A stretch of DNA of 64,000 bases from the NCBI RefSeq assembly GCF_007655135.1, contig NC_045131.1, positions 28,938,001-29,002,000 on the forward strand, in the 5' to 3' direction. The translations under genes and the position numbers were made by a program. The stretch comes from Punica granatum. Lineage: Eukaryota > Streptophyta > Magnoliopsida > Myrtales > Lythraceae. Positions 22,829-32,893 of the stretch are shown here, piece by piece. The stretch's first letter is position 1. Every line of letters starts with the position of its first letter. The notes beneath the pieces are model-generated. The model worked only from the letters and a program-made list of their open reading frames with translations. It was not told the DNA's origin and ran no database searches.

Positions 22829-23892
22829 GGCTGCTTGTCATTATATTGAGAGAATATTACCAGTGTAAAAGGAAAATATACATGATTTCCTATTATACAT
22901 GTATTTGCCTAATATACATGTCAATCAGAGATTATTACTCTAATAATTAGTTCTCACAAAGCAAATGAATTAATGTACTGCTAGGGATATTGACTCCATA
23001 GCTTTTTTTTTGTATACTTTAATATTGAGAAATTTAACAGTTCAAATATATATACATATATATATATATATTTTAAGTTGAATTTCCCCTAAAATGTTCA
23101 TTAGTATCTCGATAAATTGATCAACATGGTAATTTATATATATGTATCCTCCGTTTGTAAATTCAACATCAACCCAGAACGATCCCGTTGACTAAGTGGA
23201 TAGAAGCAAAGTTTTCTCCAGATTATTTGGCGAAGTCGAGAACTACTAGACAAGTTGAATTGGTTCCTTGATTATTATTATTTTTTCGATTATAAGGGAG
23301 ATTCGTGAATTTAATATGATAAAATATAAATCATAAAAGCTAATAAAAAGATACGAATAGTCTCTCAGTATTTTTTTCCTTTTCGTTTATCTGTCTTGAT
23401 ATACACGACATTTATTGTTACTTGTGAGATGTTTGATCTCGGATCCCCCTGTGCTTGTGAGATTCTTTTTTTCTTTTCTTTTCTTTTTTCTTTGCTTGGT
23501 CTGTGCTTGTTAGATTCAATTCCACATATTAGAGCAAGAAACAACCCGACTTCCAAGGGAGAAAAAAGAAAAAGAAAAAGAAAAAAAGGACGATAGCCAC
23601 CACTACAAGAAATTTGGCATATTGGAACGGAAGGTTGAGACGAAACTCTTCCGTCTAAAATATATACCAAATTTTGAACGGAAATTAGAACGGAGTAATT
23701 TGACATTAGCTATATTTAATGTACTGAAATTCTTGCAAATGTTAGTTGATTTAAATGGTTCTGCACCTATTTCCATTGAGCGAAGTCTCGAATTCAAGTC
23801 TTTTGTGAATGAATAAAATCAAATATTATGAGACAATATCTATCCTTTAATTTGCCAATAAGACTTGAACATGAATTAACCTATAAATTAGT
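22828..23892. other. Gene-free stretch with a second CACTA-like terminus
   Basis: No gene is seen. CACTACAAGAAATTTGGCAT at 23601-23620 has the sequence expected at the end of a CACTA (En/Spm) element and is followed by GAACGGAA and GAGACG words. No matching opposite end with a 3-bp target duplication could be fixed. Purine-rich blocks flank it at about 23555-23590. Confidence 0.4.
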
Positions 23893-23901
23893 TTTTTTAT
23901 T

Positions 23902-24638
23902 GGAAAAAGTACAAACAATTCCGGTATGATTTGAGCTTGAGACAAATTGGCCCATATGATTTTTTTAGGGATAAATAACACCATGTGGTTCACTTCGTCA
24001 GATATAATTTGTTTCACCGTTAATTTTTTCGTCACTTTTGATACTCAAACTTTTCTTTTTGTCATTACTACTCCCAAACTTTTAACTTTTTTTCATTTTA
24101 GTCCTAAAGTTAAAAAAAAAGGGAAATGGGTCTGGTTGGTGCCATCGGTTGGCGATACCGACCCCACCCTCGAGGTTGCATGAATCCACAGAGGATGCCG
24201 TCGACCATGGATGAGGGGTCGGGGCCGCAAATTGGTGGCCCCCGCCCTTGAATCGATCAGGATCTAAAACTCGAGATCTCGATTTATTCGGGGGCTGGAG
24301 CCACCAATCGAAAACTCCAACCCTACCCTCGAGGTTTCCAGCGTCCTCTGTGGGTGTTGGCCACCTCGGTGGTGGGGTCGGGGTCGCCGACCGGAGGACC
24401 AAGCCTCTTCCCCCTTTTTTTTTCCTAGAATTTTAGGATCAAATTGCAAAAAAAAATTGAAAGGTTGAGGGTATTAATGACAAAAAAAAGTTTGAGAACT
24501 AAAAGGTGATGAAAAAACTAACGGTGAGGTCCATTATGCTAACGAAGCGAACCACATAGTGTTATTTGTCCCTAAAAAAATCACAAAGTCTAATTTGTCT
24601 CAAGCTCAAACCATAAAGAGTTTTTTTGTACTTTTCCC
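23902..24638. mobile_element. Foldback Mutator-like MITE (737 bp)
   Basis: Two arms of about 200 bp are inverted copies of each other. The left starts GGAAAAAGTACAAA; the right, read in reverse complement, starts GGGAAAAGTACAAA. Both continue with TTTGAGCTTGAGACAAATT and a TTTTTTTAGGGA block. The element is flanked by a 9-bp direct repeat TTTTTTATT (23893-23901 and 24639-24647), the Mutator target-duplication length. The GC-rich centre holds two related segments, both read on the minus strand as a GNLEG-containing motif (within 24082-24402). No transposase is encoded. Confidence 0.8.
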
Positions 24639-24647
24639 TTTTTTATT

Positions 24648-25136
24648 TTATTTCGGTTTGTACCATGTTATTCTGCAGCTCAATGAATCCCGACTAATAC
24701 GATCCGAGCCGAGTCGTCGGATCCCTAAGGAGTAAAACTTTCTCAGCATGAATTTTTTTCCATTTAAAAATTCAAATATCAAATTTTACTTAAAGATAAT
24801 AAATGCTGAACAAACTATTTGAACCAATTTATGTTGATTATCAAGTTTTTGAATACCATACCATGTACTCGAAAGATTAAAAAATCTAAAATTCTTACTC
24901 ATATAAAGTAATATGAAATTAGAGGGCGGCAAGACCAAAAAGTTTGTGTCCCTTACGTGCCCCCTTCTAAAGTATCTTTGTATATGTCGAAGACATAAAG
25001 CAGAATGCTAACATCATTAAACAATAAATCAATAAAATATTCAAAAATCTTATTATTCTTTTCTTTCTCTCCATGCTTAGTTCTTCAAAATTCTCCCGTA
25101 AAGCGACAGCTCCCTTCAATTCCCCGCCACCTTATA
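24648..25136. other. Upstream region of the NDR1/HIN1-like gene
   Basis: No separate gene. It contains the likely promoter and leader of the following gene. ATG codons at 25005 (in frame with the gene) and 25071 (out of frame, overlapping the main start) lie upstream of the start chosen below. No convincing TATA box position could be fixed. Confidence 0.4.
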
Positions 25137-25886
25137 ATGCCTTCCAACACTCCATCGCGAACGTTCCCAGTACGTAGTTTCGAACATACTTTCCCAGAAA
25201 AAAAAATGTATCATTCCAGTAGTAATCGGCATTTGCCGATCCAGTCGGACCACGAAAAGCCGCAGATCAAACGCCACCATACTGCACGTTACTATGCCCA
25301 CATAGTCAAGGAGAGCCTGACCACCCGAATTTCCAAGCTCATATGCGGCATCTTCCTGAGCCTCCTATTCATCCTGGGCATCATCAGCTTCATCCTGTGG
25401 CTTAGCCTTCGGCCCCACCGCCCGAGGTTCCACATCCACGATTTCTCCATCCCGAGCCTCAGCCAGCCCGATGGGTTCCAGAATGCTCAGATATCGTTCA
25501 ACGCCACTGCCCGGAACTCGAACAGCCACATCGGGGTATACTACGACTCGATGGAGGGCACGGTGTACTACCGGGACCAGAATATCGGGTCGAAATCTTT
25601 GCTGTTTCCTTTCTACCAGGAGCCCAAGACAACGACAGTTATCACCGACGTGTTGAGTGGGGCCACCCTGACGGTCAACAATCAACGGTGGATGGAGTTC
25701 ACGAACGACCGGGCCCAGGGGACGTTGGTGTTTCGCGTGGACTTAACGTCGACCATCCGATTTAAGGTGTCCACGTGGAACAGTAAGCGCCATCGGATGC
25801 ACGCCAACTGTGACGTCTCCGTAGGCGCTGACGGGATGATATTAGCGGCCTCTAAGGGGAAGAGATGCCCCGTTTATTTCACTTGA
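25137..25886 (+). CDS. NDR1/HIN1-like (NHL) LEA_2-domain membrane protein
   Basis: NHL proteins are single-pass plasma-membrane proteins, several of them linked to defence and stress signalling. From ATG 25137 the single-exon frame gives 249 residues. A basic, His-rich N-terminus is followed by one transmembrane helix (about 69-90), then PRFHIHDFSIPSL and a LEA_2 extracellular domain. The family motif NPN-IG-YYD appears as NSNSHIGVYYD (127-137), followed by YYRDQNIGSKSLL and FYQEPKTTT. The C-terminus has VDLTSTIRFKV, paired cysteines (NCDV and KRCPVYF) and stop TGA at 25884-25886. GC-rich codon use contrasts with the AT-rich flanks. The frame is open back to ATG 25005, and ATG 25206 (226 aa) is also possible. 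The domain call is firm; the exact start and subfamily are not. Confidence 0.88.
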   Translation: MPSNTPSRTFPVRSFEHTFPEKKMYHSSSNRHLPIQSDHEKPQIKRHHTARYYAHIVKESLTTRISKLICGIFLSLLFILGIISFILWLSLRPHRPRFHIHDFSIPSLSQPDGFQNAQISFNATARNSNSHIGVYYDSMEGTVYYRDQNIGSKSLLFPFYQEPKTTTVITDVLSGATLTVNNQRWMEFTNDRAQGTLVFRVDLTSTIRFKVSTWNSKRHRMHANCDVSVGADGMILAASKGKRCPVYFT

Positions 25887-27073
25887 CTCGATGCCGTGAA
25901 TTTAGTCATTTTTTTATGTAATTACTTAATTATTTCTACGTTAAATATTTATTATATTGTGTAAATTAATGCGACTACTTTATAAGTTTACTTGTTGCAC
26001 GGGATTTATCTTTACTCTTTTGAAAGAAATTCTCAATTGATAATTTCTCATGATGATCTTGTTGATCACCATCCATTTGAATTACTATTCTTTAATTTAA
26101 TTAAGACAGAGTTATAAGCTAAACTACGAATGTGGGTTGATTCAAACGGTTCAATATTTATTCCTTTAAATATGTTCTCTGGATCGAGTCTTATAAATAA
26201 AGAAAATTCATGCTGGAAGAACCTTATTCCTTAATGACCCAACCACGCTCAACTAGATTAGTCGGGCCTGATTGAGCTTCTGAATAACAGTGCACACCGA
26301 AAAAAGTTATAAGTTAAACAAAAAATGGTGTTTTTATATAGAAAAAAAAAATCAAAATAGCAGTGCTCTTTTTGGTGAAACCACGAGTATTAATCTCATT
26401 ATTGATCTAACGGGCCTAGCTTCCAATGGGTTTCCCTATCATCAAAATACAAAAACGAGCATACTATTGGAGCCGAACAATATGGTCGAAAGAGAATGCC
26501 AGTGAATACAGGCCCAAATAATAATATAGCATGTAGGCCCAAATATGTAGTATTTTAAGAACGAGCGGTTTGTATCTGTACAAAGCTTTGGGTATTTGCA
26601 TACGCGTGATGCCGTGAGTCAAAAAAAGTTTTCATCAATTTTTTGATTTATCATGGTAGTTTGTGTGATAAGTAATAGGTATAAGTGCAACAACAAAATT
26701 ACTTGTACATAAAAAATTATGAAATCAAGATTGACAGCAAGTGATCCAAACTATTCGGAAAAAAAAGAAACTGGACTACTTAATATTTTAACTAGTATAA
26801 AAGCTAACATTTCTCTTTAAATTTTAACTGAAATTTTTAATATTTCTAATTAGAGTACCGGGATCGCAATATAATAGGTCTTAAGTGGTGCACTAACTTT
26901 ACATAGATGAACTTTCTTGTAGTATATTCGATGTACTTTAAAACCATTTAATGACCAAAGTCCAGTTAATTCCCAAACAAGAATCAATTTAAAGTCAGTA
27001 CAAGTTTCACTGAAAAAATTAGGACAACTCTAATATTACAAATAAAAAGAGTATTGAAATTGGTGACGAATTG

Positions 27074-27113
<40 letters not shown>

Positions 27114-27976
27114 CAATGTGGGTTAGTTTTTAGTGAAGCGGCGCACGTTATCTTTAGGTAAGGTCTTGCGTGCGAGTTTTCAGATTGGAGAAAATTCACC
27201 ATCATTAGAATTTTATCCCTTAGTGAGTCACCGTATTCGAACTCAGATTAATCAGACCAATTGAATTTCTAAATGTCAAATGATACACATCGAAAAAATG
27301 ATATTTGATTCAATAAACATTTAAGAAAATAATAAAAATAAATAGAGAGTGTAAGAAAGAACAAAGGATGGGTGACTTAGGGTGGCTAAACCCACCCTAC
27401 TAGCCACCCCATTCTCGTGGCAAATAGGAGTTTTGATTGATTTATGATTCATTTTATGATTACATGAAGAGAGACCTTTCTTTTGTCTTACTATTTATCT
27501 CAAAAACCTTAGTAAAATATTTCTAAATAATAGTTCGTAAGAAGAAAAGCACTTGCATATAACGGCATAAGAAGCGGCATTAATTGACAAAAAATATGAA
27601 AGTTTTAGTTTTTATTAACAATAGATTTTTTTATAATAATTCTAGAAATCCATACTGATTTGGGATATTCATGAGTAAGGTCTAGGACAGCTAAATTCTT
27701 CCAAACCCAAACCATATAGAAAGGGTCGGCCTTTGAACACTTGCCAAACCGGTTAATGATTTATAAGGAAAATCCCAAATTCTTCCCACTAAATTAACGG
27801 ATTTTCACTGGGAACCCACCTTATACCCATTAATGGACTCATAACCATTACCAAAAAAAAAAAACTGAACTAGCAAAAAAGCAAAACATATATATATTTT
27901 TTGTTATAAGCAATATGGATATTTAGTCGCACTAGTTTTAAAGATAACAAAACTAACAAAATAAACATCAATCTTG
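25887..27976. other. Gene-free AT-rich stretch
   Basis: No gene is recognised. An AT dinucleotide microsatellite lies at about 27076-27110. A small inverted repeat around GGGTGGCTAAACCCACCC lies at about 27373-27405. The first bases after 25886 are presumably the 3' untranslated region of the NHL gene. Confidence 0.5.
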
Positions 27977-28286
27977 AAAGAATTTCATCAATCTAGGTTC
28001 TTCTGTCTAGTTTCATTAATAACACAAAAAATGAAGCCGATGCTCCTTACTCCAATAAAAGAAGAAAAAAAGAATAATCTCAACCTGACTCTAAATAAAT
28101 CGGAACTGTTCACTAAAACAAAAGAACTAAACTGAAGAGCAAGTAGATAAGAGGTTTAAATCCTAATTGAATTAGAATATACTATTTTGTAAATCCAGTA
28201 AATGACTAATCCTAGTTTAATAATTTTATATCTTCACAAGTTTAGAACGAGTTTTGAGGCTACATACCATATCCTTCCCAAACCCT
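27977..28286. repeat. Orphan 'tail' of the tandem unit with empty retrotransposon site
   Basis: This 310-bp piece is the same sequence as the end of units B (about 41037-41344) and C (about 59332-59639). Here it runs straight into the unit 'head' through AAACCCTACATGG (28280-28292), without any retrotransposon. It marks the left edge of the tandem array and keeps the pre-insertion junction. Confidence 0.8.
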
Positions 28287-28931
28287 ACATGGTTCGTTCA
28301 ATAATTCGTAAATTCTTCTCGTAACCCAACTGGTAAAACCCTATAACGCCCCATTAGAATTTGGAAAGGGTCAAAACTCATTTATACAAACCCATGAATA
28401 TCCCTAACCATATCTAGTTCACAACCAATAAAAGGACATGCCCGCGCACAGGCTAGATATGGCCTAGGTATTTCGTAGGACTTGGCCTAACTTGGTCTGA
28501 TATGCACTAGTATAATATATATATATAAAGTTGTACCAATCCTAATAAATATGGGTAGAATAGTAAATGTCTAATAAATTAATATGCAATATAGATTTTA
28601 AATCACAAGAATAATAAAAATAATAAAAATAATAACAATAATAAAAATAAAAATAAAAATAACAACAACAACAATAATAATAATAATAATTATTATTATT
28701 ATTATTATTATTAAATATGACCAATAGTAAACGTTTTAATAAACTAATATGCAATACAAATTTTAAATAATACTAATAATAATATGGATATTATTATTAT
28801 TATGATTGTTGTTATAAATGTCCAATAAATTAAACTGCAATATAGAAATTAAATAATAATTATTATTGCTAATATGGAAATCCAACAACAAATGTCTTAA
28901 TAAATTAATATATAATAAATTATAAATATTA

Positions 28932-29294
28932 GGGCAAATTACAAAATAAAACCCAAATTTTGTAAAATGTCTCAGTTTTGTCCTAAATTTTGTTTTGTAA
29001 CAAAAAAAACCATAAGTTTTCTAAAATGTCTCAAAAATGATCTCCGTTATAACTTTCGTCAATTTTTGCCTACGTGTGACCTACGTGGACTGTTAAAGGG
29101 ACCCACTAGCCTACGTGTGACCTACGTGGACTGTTAAAGGGACCCACCATCAGCAGCAAAAATTGACGGAAGTTATAACGGAGGTCATTTTTGAGACATT
29201 TTAGAAAACTTATGGTTTTTTTTGTTACAAAACAAAATTTAGGACAAAATTGAGACATTTTACAAAACTTGAGTTTTTTTTTTGTAATTTACCC
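28932..29294. mobile_element. Mutator-like foldback MITE, unit A only
   Basis: The ends are GGGCAAATTACAAA on the left and, in reverse complement, GGGTAAATTACAAA on the right; the arms pair over about 150 bp. A perfect 9-bp target duplication TAAATATTA lies at 28923-28931 and 29295-29303. Units B and C show the unoccupied single TAAATATTA at 35840-35848 and 54135-54143, which confirms the boundaries. The loop holds two tandem copies of a segment of about 45 bp containing CCTACGTGTGACCTACGTGG. There is no coding capacity. Confidence 0.92.
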
Positions 29295-30273
29295 TAAATA
29301 TTATGGTAAATAAAGAAATAAATAATATAAAGTTGAATCCACCCTAATAAATAGGTATAATAGTAATGTCTTAATAAAATAATATACAATATAGATCTTA
29401 AATTGTTAATGTTGTTGTTGTTGTACATAAATAAATATATCCAATAGTAAATGTCTTAATAAATTCAATATGCAATATATAAATTAAATAATTATTATTA
29501 TTGCATATGAATGGATAAATACATCCAATAGTAAAATCCTTATTAAATTAGTATACCATTTAGAAATTAAATAATAATAATTATTGTAAATAAAGAAATA
29601 AATAAATCCAAAGAAACATATTAATCACCTGCTGTTACGGTTATTTCATTAGTAAATAAGTATTCATAATTTTAAGGATTTCATTAGTAAATAACTATTT
29701 TTAACCAATTTTATCAAAAATTATTCAAACTCACGAAATTTAATATATGAAATGTGATTGAGAATAAAAATTAGTCTAATACTAACTTTAAAAATTTATA
29801 GATTATGATTATTATTTCTTTCATTAAGTAAAGCAAAGAATTTTAAATTTTTAGTATTTTATATAAATATAAATTAGATTGATAATTGGGATTATTTATG
29901 GGAAGTATTTTACATGAATGATTTGCTTGAACTCTTCAATTAATATTATTTAGCGTGGGCTTGAAATTTACTGTATTGAAGTCTATATAGTATAAAAAAT
30001 ATTTTTTCTACACACTAATATAAATTATAAATGATAGTAATTAATGTTTTATTTAAATTCTTAAAATAAGCTTTTTAAATATTTATTGAATTAGGGTTAG
30101 ACAGGTCAATATGCAAGACTCACATGCAAGAGAGGTAATACAACATTAATATCTCAATTAAATGATTGAATTAGCAAAGCAATAACATGAGAAATGTGAT
30201 GCTAATTTACCATGGTATTAAATGTTATTTGCCCTTTGTACTGTCTCGTGAATAAGAAGTTCACTTATTACTC

Positions 30274-30280
30274 TATAAAT
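30274..30280 (+). promoter_or_regulatory. TATA box of peptide gene copy A
   Basis: TATAAAT lies 114 bp upstream of the start codon. The same motif is conserved at 36947-36953 (copy B) and 55243-55249 (copy C), in otherwise matching promoters. Confidence 0.65.
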
Positions 30281-30393
30281 TCGAGGTTTTCAATTCCATA
30301 TTTGCATCCCAAAACAAAGAAAAAAGATAGGTGGAAAAGAAGAAGAGAAATCATCAGAATAAGCTGAGCTAGTACAATTAATTAATTACACAG

Positions 30394-30690
30394 ATGGAGA
30401 TCGTTGGAAGCAGAAACCTCATGATTTCAATGGCGTTTCTCATGGCTATTATTTTGGTGCACGGAGCCTCAACTGCTCATGCTAATGATGTGCCTCCTAA
30501 TCTCGACTACGAGACATGCTTCAAGGAGTGTATGTTCATGTCCGGGTGCAAAACACTACCCCCCAAAGAATCCAAAATGTGCACATCACAGTGCAAGGAG
30601 ATGTGCCGCCACCATCTCCGAGCCAGTGCCCCGTCTCCCTCTATTGGTACTCCAGGTCCGGCCTCTGTTCATTCCAATAGCGTCATTTAA
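30394..30690 (+). CDS. Secreted six-cysteine peptide, copy A
   Basis: A 98-residue precursor. Residues 1-30 form a signal peptide (hydrophobic core MAFLMAIILV, likely cleavage after STAHA). The mature part has six cysteines (42, 46, 52, 63, 67, 71) spaced C-x3-C-x5-C-x10-C-x3-C-x3-C, inside YETCFKECMFMSGC and MCTSQCKEMC. A Pro/Ser-rich tail ends HSNSVI. The repeated CxxxC pattern recalls thionin-like or helical-hairpin plant peptides, but I cannot name the family and the function is unknown. A 3'-UTR intron is likely: donor AAG|GTATAAAG after the TAA (30692) and acceptor TTTACAG (30809). A poly(A) signal AATAAA lies at 31007-31012. Compared with B and C, residue 23 is His instead of Gln and residue 84 Ile instead of Val. 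The intact frame in all three copies suggests a working gene. Confidence 0.85.
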   Translation: MEIVGSRNLMISMAFLMAIILVHGASTAHANDVPPNLDYETCFKECMFMSGCKTLPPKESKMCTSQCKEMCRHHLRASAPSPSIGTPGPASVHSNSVI

Positions 30691-32691
30691 GGTATAAAGT
30701 TACGATGAATAATGAAAGAAAAAAGAATTACTAAAAAGAATAGATCGAATCCCTTCTTTACCTTAAAATTAGTTTCAGCATTTTGCTGATTCGTCTTTTT
30801 TTTTTACAGGTTCCGATGATGTAAGAAAGAGGACCTTGATGCAATCTGGCCAGAGGTTTTAAGATTCTACATAGTATGGGTCTAAATGTAATGAACAAGG
30901 CATTATAATAGCCAGAAAATCGTATATTCATCCTTTTATATAGAAAGGGCAGAAAATCATATGAAACAACTCTATTTTAGCAATCAAGTTGTAATTGATC
31001 GTGGGGAATAAATAATAGGTTGCTCATTTTCTTTCGTTGGGCACTTAAAAAATTGAGAGATTCTCTTATTTGTCTGTTCTATCAATTGATGGAGAAGGCT
31101 TTTGGTGATCCAATCTTGCTACATGATGTGAGCGACAATTAATAAATGTATGCCTTAAGACGTGTGCAACTGTTGGAATGTAATTAGTGAAATTCCATAC
31201 TTCATCTAAAATTGAACTGGCTTTTAAATTTTTTTATTGAAAATGATAAGAGAGAGATTTATTTAACGAAAAATATATATTCTTACCAGATTCTACTAGA
31301 TATAGCTCACGAAACATCATAATATCCCGTTAAGGGCTTAATCAAAGTCGGCACCTTTGTTGCCATCTCGGAGCACATGATTGGCCCATTCCGATATAAT
31401 ATTTTTGGTCAACATGAAATAAGACCATTTAAGCTTTTCTCGAGAAGAGAAATTGTTGAGTGATTGAGTACCCGGAATGTATCAGAATTGCACCTTTATT
31501 GAGAGATCTTAGACCATCATTATAAATGTTATCAAATTAAGCCTATTCCAAGATATACTGAGAAAATTGAAATTTTCGACCCAATGATGTGGTTGGGAAC
31601 TAAAAAACTGATCTAATATAATTATCTACGGAAATCAAAATAATTGAAAAAAAAAATTGTCCAAGATAGTTCATTGACTATTTAGATATTGTATTCTGAA
31701 GATCAACATCGCGGACGTCGTACATCAACTTAATTTCATAGCGGATTCTCGTCCTATTAGCACTACTACATTTTGTCAAAATAATATTTTTCATAAAAAT
31801 ATTGCATCCAAGAAACTACATTATTGAAATAATTATTAGCCTAAAAAAATTAAATATCTTTAATATCATTTGCAATGGATGAAATTTTCGGAGGAAAAGT
31901 CCAATAACAAATTAAATTATTTTTAGATTCCCAACATCATATTCAATATTAGTGCAACACTGCCAAATAAGATAATGAAGATTCTTCTTATATACTTCTA
32001 CCGGTTGTTCGCCTGTGTTTTGCATGGGTTAATTAAATAAAATTTATTTTTATACGGCCAAATATTGAACAGTTCTAAATTAAATTTTCTTATTAGATGT
32101 ATATTATTCTTAATTTATAGAATCATTTCTTCTATACAAAGTATGTTATAACTATATCAATCGAATGGGTCTTATTAATTATAGAATGACTGTTAGAAAT
32201 ATCCAAAAATTACATATTATAATCTTTAATTTTCTAATACCAAATTATTTTTTAAAAATTCCACTATAAAAATAAAAAAAATTAATGCAAGTAAATTTCT
32301 TTTCTATCTGTGTTATTTTTAAACTAAATTATACGTACCATTTACTTTTATTTGTAGCATATTCTTTTTAAAGAATCTCTACAAAAAGAAAGTAAATCAA
32401 TTCAAGTAAAGTTTTTTTTTTTTGAAATTTTAATTTTTATGAATGAAATTTAATCAAAATTAGATAGAAAAAGTAAATTTTATCTAGATACTGACTTTTC
32501 AAATCCTTTATCAATAAACATTTACCATTAGGTTAGAGTGAATGTACATTGTTGTATAGGTTGGAGTGAACATATACATATACATATACATATATATATA
32601 TATATATATATTCAGTTAGTTTCCCTATTTGTGGCAAATAACTTTAATATGTGTATATATATATATATATTAACTTCTTATATAATATATA

Positions 32692-32893
32692 GGTTAAATT
32701 ACACAAAAAAACCTAAATTTTATAAAACGTCTCAGTTTTGTCTTAAATTTTGTTTTATAAAAAAACAAACCATAAGTTTTCTAAATTGTCTCAAAAATGA
32801 TATCTGTTATAAATTCCGTCAATTTTGCATATGTGGACTGTTAACTTCAGACATAAATCAATAAACAAATAAGATCGGTTAAATAAAAAAATT
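32692..32893. mobile_element. Truncated Mutator-like MITE at the unit A breakpoint
   Basis: Left part of the same MITE that is complete at 39352-39967 and 57648-58261. It starts GGTTAAATTACAC after TAATATATA and is cut at 32893, where retrotransposon LTR sequence begins. Confidence 0.8.

Larger units (their letters stand above)
28287..32893. repeat. Tandem unit A (3'-deleted)
   Basis: First copy of the duplicated segment. It carries the six-cysteine peptide gene and AT-rich flanks with AAT/TTA microsatellites (about 28610-28712). It aligns with 35249-39553 and 53528-57850. Compared with B and C it holds an extra 363-bp MITE (28932-29294), lacks about 150 bp present upstream of the gene in B and C (near 36610-36765), and ends abruptly at 32893 inside another MITE, where it joins an LTR fragment. 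Confidence 0.85.

Noticed and set aside
22768..22950. 60-codon frame with a poly-Gly stretch
   Set aside because: Produced by the poly-G tract; no supporting features.
24082..24436. Overlapping 60-106 codon frames in the foldback MITE
   Set aside because: They come from the GC-rich repeated loop and arms of a MITE; no known domain.
25365..25685. 106-codon minus-strand frame within the NHL gene
   Set aside because: Antisense shadow of a GC-rich coding region whose sense strand has clear domain motifs.
28610..28712. AAT/TAAAAA-rich block considered as a CRISPR-like or ordered repeat
   Set aside because: Simple microsatellite DNA without spacers, in a plant nuclear genome.
30479..30697. Second frame inside each peptide gene (72 codons, also at 37150 and 55446)
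   Set aside because: Out-of-frame shadow; it has no signal peptide, while the main frame has one plus ordered cysteines.
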